This document shows, piece by piece, positions 1 through 5,681 of a stretch of 5,694 nt of DNA. Under the pieces are notes generated by a model that was given only the letters and a program-made list of their open reading frames with translations, did no database searches and was not told the origin of the DNA. Made by a program: the position numbers and the translations under genes. This DNA is from a bacterium (GTDB lineage Bacteria > Oederibacteriota > PGYV01 > DSBP01). The DNA is taken from positions 1-5,694 of the forward strand of contig DSBP01000344.1 in assembly GCA_011049465.1 (NCBI GenBank), given 5' to 3'. Position 1 is the first letter of the stretch. Every line of letters begins with the position of its first letter.

Positions 1-475
1 CCATTACTCCGCATATAAACCCGTCCCCGTCTTTATATGAAACTCCGAGCCTGTTCATTCCGGTATTTATCTTGATGTGAACAGGCACAAAACGTTTTTT
101 CCTGCAGGCTTCACGGGATAAGGCGCGCGCCTCATTCATGCCGTATACAGAGGGTTCAAGCCCGTACTCTATGATTTCCCCCGCTTCATCCGTATGAAAA
201 CCCCCGAGAATTATTACGGGAGCCCTTATGCCCGCCCTCCTCAGTTCAACACCCTCGCTTACCCTTGCCACACCGAGAGCCTGAGCCCCGTGCTTTCCGG
301 CAAATAACTTTGACACCTCTTCGGCGCCGTGCCCGTATCCGTCCGCCTTTACGACCGGAAAGATTTTCGCGTTTCCCGCGAATCTCTTCACAAGATTGTA
401 ATTGTAAGAGAGCGCCGCGAGGTTTATCTCTGCCCACGGCGCGGCTTTTTTCCGCGCCTTAGATGACGCCGGCAT
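1..475 (-). CDS. alr: Alanine racemase, N-terminal part (incomplete at window edge)
   Basis: PLP-dependent cytoplasmic enzyme that interconverts L- and D-alanine for peptidoglycan precursors. Only the first 158 codons are present. Seen directly: the fold-type III barrel start (WAEINLAALSYN, residues 14-25), the PLP-lysine motif VVKADGYGHG with K43 as the Schiff-base lysine and Y47 beside it, and KINTGMNRLG at 135-144. K135 and R142 correspond by spacing to the carbamylated lysine and the PLP-contacting arginine of Geobacillus Alr. One usual Asp in that motif is Asn here (N137). The second catalytic tyrosine and the C-terminal domain lie outside the window. The ATG at 475 lies inside the end of dnaB (17-bp overlap), which suggests translational coupling. 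Another in-frame ATG at 487 has a GAGG touching it, too close to serve as its ribosome site, so 475 is preferred. A dnaB-alr neighbourhood also occurs in E. coli. Identity is firm; the exact start is less so. Confidence 0.93.
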   Translation of the reverse strand, partial: MPASSKARKKAAPWAEINLAALSYNYNLVKRFAGNAKIFPVVKADGYGHGAEEVSKLFAGKHGAQALGVARVSEGVELRRAGIRAPVIILGGFHTDEAGEIIEYGLEPSVYGMNEARALSREACRKKRFVPVHIKINTGMNRLGVSYKDGDGFICGVM

Positions 476-1943
476 TTCCGCCCACATCCTCGTCTGTTGT
501 CATCCCCGACACCTGCTCAAATACGGTAAGCGCGGGTATGAACCACACCTGCTGCTCTCCTGTCGGGCCGTTACGGTTTTTTTCTATCATCAGCTTGCAC
601 TTAATCGTCTTTCTGCTGAATGTGGCGCCCGTGTCATAGGTCTCTGTTGAAACCCCCTCTTCCTTGCCTTCCCTGGCTATGAACATGACAACGTCAGCGT
701 CCTGCTCTATCGCGCCGCTCTCCCTCAAATCCGACAGCTTGGGAGTGGAAGATACCGGCCCCCCCTTAAACTTGGAGACCTCTCGCTTTTCCGATTCCCT
801 GTTCAGCTGGGAAAGCGCCACAACCGGGACATTCATCTCCCTCGCGAGCGCCTTAAGAGACCTTGATATCTGGGCTATCTGCTGTTCTCTCGGCATTGAC
901 TCGTTTGGTTTTACAAGCTGCATATAGTCAACTATTATGAGGTCAAGTTTCTTGTTCTCCCGCCTGAGTTCTGACATAAGGTTTCTTGCCTTTGCCCTCA
1001 TCTCAAAGACGCCGTTGTCATCGGTGTCAATGAAGATGGATGCGTTTGAGAGCTCGCCGGCCACGCGCACCAGCCCCGCGTCTTCCTCCATTGTTATAAA
1101 TTTGCCTGTCCTGATTTTTTGAAGGTCAACCCTGGATCCGATGGCAAGAAAACGCCTTATCAAATCCTCCGCGGTCATTTCGAGGCTGAAAATCAGCACG
1201 CATTTATCCCTGTCAACAGCGGCGCGGTACGCGATATTCATGGCAAGGGATGTTTTTCCGAGCGAAGGCCGGGCCGCTATGATTATCAGCTCAGACGGCT
1301 GAAGCCCGGATGTAAAATCATCAATTTTCTTATATCCCGTCTCAATCCCCACATGGGCATCTTTACCCCGTCCCAGTTCTTTCATTCTCTCATAGACATC
1401 AAATATCATGTCTTTTACCTTTTTTACCGCGCCTGTCTGCTCCCTCTGGCGTATCTCAAAAATTATCCTCTCAGCGTCCTCAAGAATCGCATCGGGCGGG
1501 TTCTCCTCGCTGAACGACGCTTCTGTTATCCCCACAGAGAAATCTATAAGGTTTCTTAATACCGCCTTTTCCCTGACTATCCGGGCGTACTCCTCGGCGT
1601 GAGCCGCTGTCGGGACATTTTCCGGAAGAGCCGTCACATAAGACGCGCCGCCCGCCTCTTCAAGCAGCCCCTTGTCCTTAAGCTCTGCCGTTACCGTAAG
1701 CAGGTCTATGGCCGCGTTTTTTGTATTTATATCTTTCATGGCGGAAAAAATCCTGCGGTTTCTCGGGTCATAAAAATCCTCGGGCATCACTATATGCGCC
1801 ACCTTGTCAAAGACTTTGTTTGTCTGGAGCACCGAGCCTAAAAGCGACTGCTCCGCGTCTGTGTTCTGCGGCGGTATCTTGCCCGTTACGGGCACGGCAT
1901 TTTTCTCTATTACGCTTTTATCCCTGCCTGTTCTTTTTTTCAT
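459..1943 (-). CDS. dnaB: Replicative DNA helicase DnaB
   Basis: Hexameric 5'-3' helicase that unwinds DNA at the replication fork and binds primase. It is 494 residues long, slightly longer than the usual 440-470. The N-terminal helical domain (about 22-170) opens with IPPQNTDAEQSLLGSVL. The RecA-like domain (about 195-480) has Walker A ARPSLGKTS at 224-232 (K230, T231), the catalytic-Glu motif FSLEM (E255), Walker B LDLIIVDYMQL (D339), motif H3 VVALSQLNRESEKR (Q379), motif H4 LRESGAIEQDADVVMF from 406, and the arginine-finger motif EKNRNGPTG (K455, R457). All key residues are intact and there is no intein. The loop between H4 and the arginine finger looks a few residues longer than usual. 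The ATG at 1943 overlaps the end of rplI by 26 bp. A purine-rich stretch (AAAGG about 12 nt upstream, AGAGG abutting the ATG) is the only ribosome site, so initiation is probably coupled to rplI translation. The first ~20 residues are charged and unconserved. Confidence 0.98.
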   Translation of the reverse strand: MKKRTGRDKSVIEKNAVPVTGKIPPQNTDAEQSLLGSVLQTNKVFDKVAHIVMPEDFYDPRNRRIFSAMKDINTKNAAIDLLTVTAELKDKGLLEEAGGASYVTALPENVPTAAHAEEYARIVREKAVLRNLIDFSVGITEASFSEENPPDAILEDAERIIFEIRQREQTGAVKKVKDMIFDVYERMKELGRGKDAHVGIETGYKKIDDFTSGLQPSELIIIAARPSLGKTSLAMNIAYRAAVDRDKCVLIFSLEMTAEDLIRRFLAIGSRVDLQKIRTGKFITMEEDAGLVRVAGELSNASIFIDTDDNGVFEMRAKARNLMSELRRENKKLDLIIVDYMQLVKPNESMPREQQIAQISRSLKALAREMNVPVVALSQLNRESEKREVSKFKGGPVSSTPKLSDLRESGAIEQDADVVMFIAREGKEEGVSTETYDTGATFSRKTIKCKLMIEKNRNGPTGEQQVWFIPALTVFEQVSGMTTDEDVGGNAGVI

Positions 1944-2385
1944 CCTCTTTTGCCACCTTTACCTTTATCTCCGCGCTTATGTCTCCCTTAAGGCGGATCT
2001 TTACCCTGTATTCGCCAAGTTCCTTGATGTGCTTTTCCATAACCACGGAGGATTTTTCCACCCCGTACCCCGCAGCAGCAAGCGCGGCCGATATATCGGC
2101 CTCAGCCACGGAACCAAATAGTTTATTGTCATCCGAGGCCTTTTTCGCTATTACTATTGCGGTTTCAGAGAGCTTTTTCGCGGCCCGCAGCGCGTCTTCC
2201 CTCTCCTGCGCCTCCTTTGCCGCCTTTTTTGTCATCTGCTCTTTTACAACTTTAAGGCCACTGCCCGACGCGGGAACAGCTTTGTTTGACGGAAAAAGAA
2301 AATTCCTGGCGTAACCGTCAGAGACCTTTACTATCTCCCCCGCTTTGCCCAGGTTCTTGATGTTTGCCTTCAGTATCACTTCCAT
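1918..2385 (-). CDS. rplI: 50S ribosomal protein L9
   Basis: Large-subunit protein that binds 23S rRNA near the L1 stalk and projects from the ribosome. It is 155 residues, close to the family norm of about 150. The N-terminal rRNA-binding domain (1-40) carries the signature NLGKAGEIVKVSDGYARNFLFP. A long charged connecting helix spans about 41-75. The C-terminal domain (about 76-148) contains the typical DNKLFGSV motif at 86-93. The ATG at 2385 follows an AAAGGGG ribosome site (2394-2400) with an 8-nt spacer. The start lies 68 bp inside the upstream DUF2232 gene, and the last eight or so codons overlap dnaB, so L9 is embedded between overlapping neighbours and is probably translationally coupled to both. 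Confidence 0.98.
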   Translation of the reverse strand: MEVILKANIKNLGKAGEIVKVSDGYARNFLFPSNKAVPASGSGLKVVKEQMTKKAAKEAQEREDALRAAKKLSETAIVIAKKASDDNKLFGSVAEADISAALAAAGYGVEKSSVVMEKHIKELGEYRVKIRLKGDISAEIKVKVAKEDEKKNRQG

Positions 2386-3136
2386 TGTTTTTTCCCCTTT
2401 CTATTCTTCTGAAATTAAACCATGTGTCAAGTATGCCTGTCAACATCATAATAAGCGTAAGGCTGCCCACAAAAACTATCAGCATATATAAAAAAACCCG
2501 CACAGGAAACGCCACCCTGTACTTCATCAGGTAAAACGAGGTTACGGCAAGGCCGATAAAGAAATATATATTCGCCATAATAAAAACTCCGTTCAGCCCG
2601 GCAACAGCGGCGCGGCTTCCCAGATATTTTTCGCCCAGCGCAAGCGCGAGAAGAAGAATAACCGCCCACGCCGCCCGCTCATTAAGCCTCCACAGCGGAA
2701 AAGGCGGTATCCTGTTGTCTATATTATATCGCTTTAACGCGATGGTTTTTACCACAAAATAATTCAGGAACACCATAAAAAGAACCGATACAAATATCCA
2801 TGAGGGCAGTGTTTTTGTGACAAGCAGGTCAAAACGGTTTTTCAGCGACTCTATCTGCGCGGCTGAAGCCCCCCTTTTTTCCTGATGCTCTATTACGGTC
2901 TCAAGGTTGTTGTTTAATTCGGCATACAGGTAAGCTCCAATGTCGTGGCCCAGTATGTTTTTTACGCCGAAATAAAAGAGGGCCAGCGCTATAACAGCAT
3001 AAGCCAGCCCCGAACCCACGACCCCGGCCCAAGACGCGCCTTTTCGAATCATGGACATCATTATCAAACCCATAACCGCAAAAAAAATCAGCAGGAGTGT
3101 AAAACTGATTATTAAATTCAATACGATGCTCAGCAT
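2318..3136 (-). CDS. DUF2232 (YybS-like) integral membrane protein
   Basis: Polytopic inner-membrane protein of unknown function, 272 residues. Six hydrophobic segments are visible, at about 4-28, 38-60, 112-132, 155-172, 180-202 and 213-237. A hydrophilic loop (61-110) separates the second and third. Family-like marks are FPLWRLNERAAW at 146-157 and GILDTWFNFRR at 234-244, and the gene sits between rpsR and rplI as in many bacteria. DUF2232 proteins usually run to about 300 residues with more N-terminal membrane segments, so this copy looks short at the N-terminus. No upstream extension fits in the 53 bp after rpsR. The ATG at 3136 has AAGGA at 3144-3148 with a 7-nt spacer. The last 22 residues are hydrophilic, glycine- and charge-rich, and are encoded by the start of rplI in another frame. 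They are probably not part of the fold. The gdpP phosphodiesterase gene that follows yybS in Firmicutes is absent. Confidence 0.85.
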   Translation of the reverse strand: MLSIVLNLIISFTLLLIFFAVMGLIMMSMIRKGASWAGVVGSGLAYAVIALALFYFGVKNILGHDIGAYLYAELNNNLETVIEHQEKRGASAAQIESLKNRFDLLVTKTLPSWIFVSVLFMVFLNYFVVKTIALKRYNIDNRIPPFPLWRLNERAAWAVILLLALALGEKYLGSRAAVAGLNGVFIMANIYFFIGLAVTSFYLMKYRVAFPVRVFLYMLIVFVGSLTLIMMLTGILDTWFNFRRIERGKNNGSDTEGKHQEPGQSGGDSKGL

Positions 3137-3189
3137 GGCCCCGTCCTTGGAGACTTATTTGGCGCGGAACACGGAATAATCAATAAGGC

Positions 3190-3441
3190 CTATTCGGCAG
3201 TAAAGGGTATAACCCCGGCTTCTCTTCCTTTTTTCACAGCCTTCGTTACTGTCCTCTGGTGCTTGGCGCAGTTTCCGCTGACGCGCCTCGGTATTATCTT
3301 GCCTCTTTCGGTTATATAGCTTTTTAAGAAGTCGGCGTCTTTGAAATCAATTCCCTCTGTCTTTCCCGAGCAGAGCCTGCACCTCTTCTTTTTTATCCTC
3401 TTAAACATGAAGCCTCTGGGCTTCGACGGCTTAGTTGACAT
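3190..3441 (-). CDS. rpsR: 30S ribosomal protein S18, zinc-ligand form
   Basis: Small-subunit protein that forms a heterodimer with S6 and binds the central domain of 16S rRNA at the platform. It is 83 residues, normal for the family. The sequence has KKKRCRLC near the N-terminus, the core IDFKDADFLKSYITERGKII, and RRVSGNCAKHQRTVTKAVKKGRE at 52-74. C21, C24, C58 and H61 form a C-x2-C...C-x2-H set, the complete zinc-binding version known in some bacteria; others have lost the ligands. The ATG at 3441 has a near-perfect AGGAGG site (3449-3454) with a 7-nt spacer. It lies 32 bp after ssb and 53 bp before the DUF2232 gene, in the same operon as its partner rpsF. Confidence 0.98.
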   Translation of the reverse strand: MSTKPSKPRGFMFKRIKKKRCRLCSGKTEGIDFKDADFLKSYITERGKIIPRRVSGNCAKHQRTVTKAVKKGREAGVIPFTAE

Positions 3442-3473
3442 TACAATTCCTCCTTAAGGATATCGCGTTAAGT

Positions 3474-3896
3474 TTAAAACGGCACGTCGCTTGACGGCCC
3501 GCCGTGCGTATCGTGTTCCGGCGCTTCCGCGTCGCCTGTATGTGTTTCTCCGTCCTCTTTTTTCTTTCGTCCCACAAACTGCACCCTGTCAGCCACAACT
3601 TCAAGAACACTCCTCGGCTGGTTTGTCTCGGGGTCGTTCCATGTCCTGTACTGAAGCCTTCCCTCCACAAAAACAGCCGAACCTTTCTGCAGGTATGTGT
3701 GGCAGCTCTCCGCCTGCTTTCCCCACACAACTATGGTCACATAACAGACTTCTTCACGCTTCTCGCCTGTTTGCGTTGTATATGTCCTGTTGACAGCCAG
3801 CCTTATGTTTGTTACAGGCTGCCCGTTTTTTCCGTACTTAAGCTCAAGGTCCTTTGTAAGATTCCCCATCAGAAAAACCCTGTTAAGATTTGCCAT
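3474..3896 (-). CDS. ssb: Single-stranded DNA-binding protein
   Basis: Tetrameric OB-fold protein that coats single-stranded DNA in replication, recombination and repair and recruits partners through its C-terminal tip. It is 140 residues, at the short end for bacterial SSB. The OB domain (1 to about 109) begins NRVFLMGNLTKDLEL and includes RLAVNRTYT, the aromatic strand YVTIVVWGKQAE (W58) and VFVEGRLQYRTW. Residues 110-133 are a short hydrophilic linker. The protein ends in SSDVPF, a variant of the canonical DDIPF tip with only one acidic residue next to the hydrophobic end. The ATG at 3896 has AGGAGG (3904-3909) with a 7-nt spacer. Placement between rpsF and rpsR is the classic arrangement in Firmicutes and others; priB fills this slot in enterobacteria. 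Confidence 0.98.
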   Translation of the reverse strand: MANLNRVFLMGNLTKDLELKYGKNGQPVTNIRLAVNRTYTTQTGEKREEVCYVTIVVWGKQAESCHTYLQKGSAVFVEGRLQYRTWNDPETNQPRSVLEVVADRVQFVGRKKKEDGETHTGDAEAPEHDTHGGPSSDVPF

Positions 3897-3927
3897 TTTG
3901 TCCCCTCCTAATAAGTTTCATTTAAGC

Positions 3928-4362
3928 TCAGCTTTCAGGCTCTGCGGGCGCTTTTTCTGTCTCCGGCTCCGCCGCAGCGGGTTCCGCGGCCTCCGCAGGC
4001 CCGGCCTGCGGCTGTGCTGCTGCCGCTTCCGCAGCCGCTTTTTTCTTTGATTTCTTCTTTTTTACCGGCTTAAACGGCACAACAACGGATATCATAAACC
4101 TGATTATCTCCTCAGTAAGCCTTATCCTGTCCCTTAATCCGGCAACAGCCTCAGCCGGAATGGAAGCCTTAAAATAACAGTAAATTCCGTCCCTGTTCTT
4201 TTTGATAATATAAGGAAGCCTTTTCTTCTCAGGCGGTTTCTCCTCTTCTATCTGAGCCCCGGCTTCTGTCAGGTATCCCTTTACCCTGCCAAGAATAGCA
4301 GCAACCTCCTCATCTGTTAAAACAGCCTTTAGATATACCATAACCTCATAACTTCTTGTCAT
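3928..4362 (-). CDS. rpsF: 30S ribosomal protein S6 with Ala/Pro/Glu-rich tail
   Basis: Small-subunit platform protein, partner of S18. I place the start at the ATG at 4362 because AGGAG (4372-4376) then sits 9 nt upstream and the protein begins MTRSYEVMVYL as S6 proteins do. An in-frame TTG at 4368 would leave only a 3-nt spacer. The product is 144 residues. The ferredoxin-like S6 core covers about 1-98, with KKRLPYIIKKNRDGIYCYFKA at 46-66 and LTEEIIRFMISVVVPF at 82-97. The core is followed by a lysine run (about 98-108) and a 36-residue tail of mostly Ala, Pro and Glu, low in complexity and probably disordered. S6 tails vary widely among bacteria; E. coli S6 carries glutamates added by RimK. 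It is the first gene of the probable seven-gene operon. Confidence 0.97.
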   Translation of the reverse strand: MTRSYEVMVYLKAVLTDEEVAAILGRVKGYLTEAGAQIEEEKPPEKKRLPYIIKKNRDGIYCYFKASIPAEAVAGLRDRIRLTEEIIRFMISVVVPFKPVKKKKSKKKAAAEAAAAQPQAGPAEAAEPAAAEPETEKAPAEPES

Positions 4363-4371
4363 CTTCAAAAA

Positions 4372-4376
4372 CTCCT
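4372..4376 (-). promoter_or_regulatory. Ribosome binding site of rpsF
   Basis: AGGAG within GAAAGGAGT, 9 nt before the ATG at 4362 and only 3 nt before the alternative TTG at 4368. It therefore decides the start. It is also the 3' strand of a possible leader helix. Confidence 0.8.
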
Positions 4377-4406
4377 TTCATAGTAGAGAAATTTTTCTAC
4401 GGAAGT
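4372..4406 (-). promoter_or_regulatory. Structured leader of rpsF mRNA, possible S6:S18 autoregulatory site
   Basis: Read on the minus strand, GUAGA and UCUAC (plus 4396-4400 and 4383-4387) form a 5-bp hairpin with an A/U-rich 8-nt loop. The CCG that runs into the hairpin is at 4400-4402. Just outside it, ACUUC (4402-4406) can pair with GGAGU (4371-4375, one G-U), which contains the Shine-Dalgarno. Known S6:S18 leaders in many bacteria have a CCG trinucleotide next to stacked stems ahead of rpsF, resembling the 16S rRNA binding site. This leader has the right place and ingredients, but I cannot confirm the consensus by eye. The inner hairpin is clearly present; the outer helix and the function are inference. 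Confidence 0.45.
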
Positions 4407-4438
4407 ATAAAATTATCATATTAAAGACTGTTTGGCAA
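4404..4438 (-). promoter_or_regulatory. Candidate sigma-70 type promoter for the rpsF operon
   Basis: In the 120-bp gap between the kinase and rpsF, the minus strand carries TTGCCA (4433-4438) as a good -35. Downstream are two possible -10 boxes, GATAAT (4412-4417, spacer only 15 nt) and TATACT (4404-4409, spacer 23 nt from that -35). The region is strikingly A/T-rich compared with the flanking genes. A promoter is likely here, but spacing leaves the exact -10 unsettled. Starting from GATAAT would keep the leader hairpin in the transcript; starting from TATACT would remove part of its outer helix. Confidence 0.45.
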
Positions 4439-4482
4439 GAGGTTTTTTTGGGCTTATTTTCGGCTTATGTCGGATTGAGGCT

Positions 4483-5487
4483 TCACACCCTCCTCTTTTT
4501 AACCCCTTTTAGAAGCTTATTACCGTGCTTTTTCAAAAACGTATTAACGGCTGTCCGGCTGACTCCGTCCGTGCATCCTATACGCGTGACCGCAGCTGCT
4601 CCGGCTGCCTGCGCGTACAGGGCTGTATTCAGGAGATTTTTTTCAATCGCGAGCTTTTCCCCCAGGCCCGTCCCCTTAAGGCGGCTTAACGCGTTTATAA
4701 CAGCTGCAGTAAAAGCATCCCCTGCGCCTGTCGGGTCAGCGCAATTAACAGGAAAAACCGGCATCCTGTATTCCGCGCCATTGTAAGAAAAAAGGAGCGG
4801 CCCGCCTCCCGAGCTTATAAATACCAGCTTAACACCATGCCCGGCAAAGACCCTCAAAGCCTCCCGCATATCGGTTTTTCCCGTAAGTATTCCCGCCTCC
4901 CGGTCATTGACATGCAGGACATCTATGAACCTGCCGTACCCGCTGATTTTGCTTTTGTAACCGGCGTCCGTAATGATGCAGTCAACAACATTTATGGCGC
5001 CGGCCGCGGCAGAATGCCTGAGTATTTTTCCCAACGCCCTGTCAACAGCAGGCAGTGAAGATGTTTCTCCCGCGTAAAATATATGGGGCCGAGCGCTGTT
5101 TATGAGCCCTATGGCCTCGTCTGCGGAATACAGGCCGTTTACCCCCCTGTCGCCTATAAATGCCCTTCCCTTTTTTGAGAATCCTATTATGATACACTTG
5201 GCGCTGCGCCGGTTCTTTATTTTTTTTATCCGCGCCGCGACCCCGTATTTTTTAAAATAAGACTCAAAGAGAGCCCCAAAAATATCATTTCCGGCTATTC
5301 CGCCGCATATAACAGAACCCTTCTCAGCGCCCAGCTTCGCGAGCCCGACAGCGACGTTAAGAGCGTTCCCTCCGGCGTGATGCTCAATTCCGGACTGAAA
5401 ACCCGTATCAGGCCCCACACTGCCCTTTATTCCCTGAACAAATATATCAACCACAAGCGTCCCGATGCAGACTATTTTTCTTTTCAC
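4483..5487 (-). CDS. PfkB-family carbohydrate (ribokinase-like) kinase
   Basis: ATP-dependent kinase of the ribokinase/PfkB superfamily, 334 residues, presumably cytosolic, phosphorylating a sugar or nucleoside. The N-terminus KIVCIGTLVVDIFV holds the usual substrate-binding Asp (D14). PfkB signature 1 is HHAGGNALNVAVGLAKLG at 36-53. GGIAGNDIFG follows at 62-71. HVNDREAGILTG at 192-203 matches the Nxx(E/D) metal/phosphate region. Signature 2, DPTGAGDAFTAAVINAL at 251-267, holds the anion hole GAGD and catalytic base D257. All core residues are intact. Substrate cannot be assigned from sequence alone; ribokinase, fructokinase, adenosine kinase or 2-keto-3-deoxygluconate kinase types are all possible. 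The start codon is GTG at 5487 with AAGAAGG (5494-5500) 6 nt upstream. The C-terminus is lysine/arginine-rich. It is 120 bp upstream of rpsF with no obvious terminator between, and has its own promoter. Confidence 0.93.
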   Translation of the reverse strand: MKRKIVCIGTLVVDIFVQGIKGSVGPDTGFQSGIEHHAGGNALNVAVGLAKLGAEKGSVICGGIAGNDIFGALFESYFKKYGVAARIKKIKNRRSAKCIIIGFSKKGRAFIGDRGVNGLYSADEAIGLINSARPHIFYAGETSSLPAVDRALGKILRHSAAAGAINVVDCIITDAGYKSKISGYGRFIDVLHVNDREAGILTGKTDMREALRVFAGHGVKLVFISSGGGPLLFSYNGAEYRMPVFPVNCADPTGAGDAFTAAVINALSRLKGTGLGEKLAIEKNLLNTALYAQAAGAAAVTRIGCTDGVSRTAVNTFLKKHGNKLLKGVKKRRV

Positions 5488-5529
5488 CGTCAGCCTTCTT
5501 TCACAAGGTTAAAAACCGGCGCGGCCCGC

Positions 5530-5538
5530 ATTATAACA
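5530..5538 (-). promoter_or_regulatory. Extended -10 promoter for the PfkB kinase gene
   Basis: On the minus strand a perfect TATAAT (5530-5535) is preceded by TGT (5536-5538), the TGn of an extended -10. No good -35 is seen at 16-18 nt spacing, which fits an extended -10 promoter. Transcription would start near 5523 and give a leader of about 35 nt before the GTG at 5487. Assignment is by motif only. Confidence 0.6.
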
Positions 5539-5595
5539 TAAACAGCCGGAATACGGACAGAAACCTCAAGTACCCAGAAACCGCAATAGGAACAA

Positions 5596-5624
5596 TTGAA
5601 AAGGCCGTTTAATCCATGTATAAT
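5596..5624 (+). promoter_or_regulatory. Consensus sigma-70 promoter facing right
   Basis: TTGAAA (5596-5601) and a perfect TATAAT (5619-5624) are separated by exactly 17 nt. This matches 11 of 12 consensus bases with ideal spacing. The expected start is near 5631, giving a leader of about 50 nt ahead of the ATG at 5682. It is the strongest promoter in the window and diverges from the kinase promoter about 60-90 bp away. Confidence 0.8.
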
Positions 5625-5641
5625 AACGTTATCAACGCGTT
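5623..5641. repeat. Tandem palindromes at the divergent promoter start site, possible operator
   Basis: Two perfect palindromes sit back to back: ATAACGTTAT (5623-5632) and AACGCGTT (5634-5641), one base apart. They share the AACG/CGTT half-site pattern. The first overlaps the end of the -10 box and the predicted start site, where a repressor would block initiation. The sequence is seen; the operator role is inferred. Confidence 0.4.
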
Positions 5642-5648
5642 AAATACA

Positions 5649-5665
5649 TTCACCCAACGGGTGAG
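5649..5665 (+). promoter_or_regulatory. Small leader hairpin before the divergent gene
   Basis: TTCACCC (5649-5655) pairs with GGGTGAG (5659-5665) around an AAC loop, seven pairs with one U-G. It ends directly before the AAGGAG ribosome site. There is no U-run after it, so it is not an intrinsic terminator. It may influence translation initiation or mRNA stability. Confidence 0.45.
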
Positions 5666-5681
5666 AAGGAGAAAACGGCCC

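Larger units (their letters stand above)
5603..5680. repeat. Widely spaced 8-bp inverted repeat
   Basis: GGCCGTTT at 5603-5610 is the exact reverse complement of AAACGGCC at 5673-5680. One arm lies in the promoter spacer and the other between the ribosome site and the start codon. Because the left arm is probably upstream of the transcription start, it would act at DNA level if it acts at all. Chance is possible for 8 bp. Confidence 0.35.

Noticed and set aside
246..437. 63-codon arginine-rich minus-strand frame, and a facing plus-strand frame at 265-462
   Set aside because: Both are out-of-frame readings of alr, whose conserved PLP-lysine and arginine motifs identify the true frame.
1721..2314. 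197-codon open frame on the plus strand
   Set aside because: It lies antisense to rplI and the start of dnaB, both unmistakable. Its product is a low-complexity Ser/Phe/Ala-rich sequence with no recognisable domain, typical of a shadow frame.
3431..3911. Several open frames of 99-135 codons on both strands over ssb
   Set aside because: All overlap ssb, which has a full OB fold, SSB tip and strong ribosome site. The others have no ribosome site or family resemblance.
4363..4368. TTG at 4368 as the rpsF start
   Set aside because: It leaves only 3 nt to the Shine-Dalgarno. The ATG two codons later has 9 nt and gives the usual S6 N-terminus.
4439..4482. Possible terminator after the kinase, with the A-run and repeated ATAAGCC
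   Set aside because: The two ATAAGCC copies are direct, not inverted, so no stem forms before the A/T-rich run. I see no intrinsic terminator.
5651..5663. CACCC-AAC-GGGTG as a rho-independent terminator
   Set aside because: It is followed by a purine-rich ribosome site, not a T-run, and it precedes a start codon.
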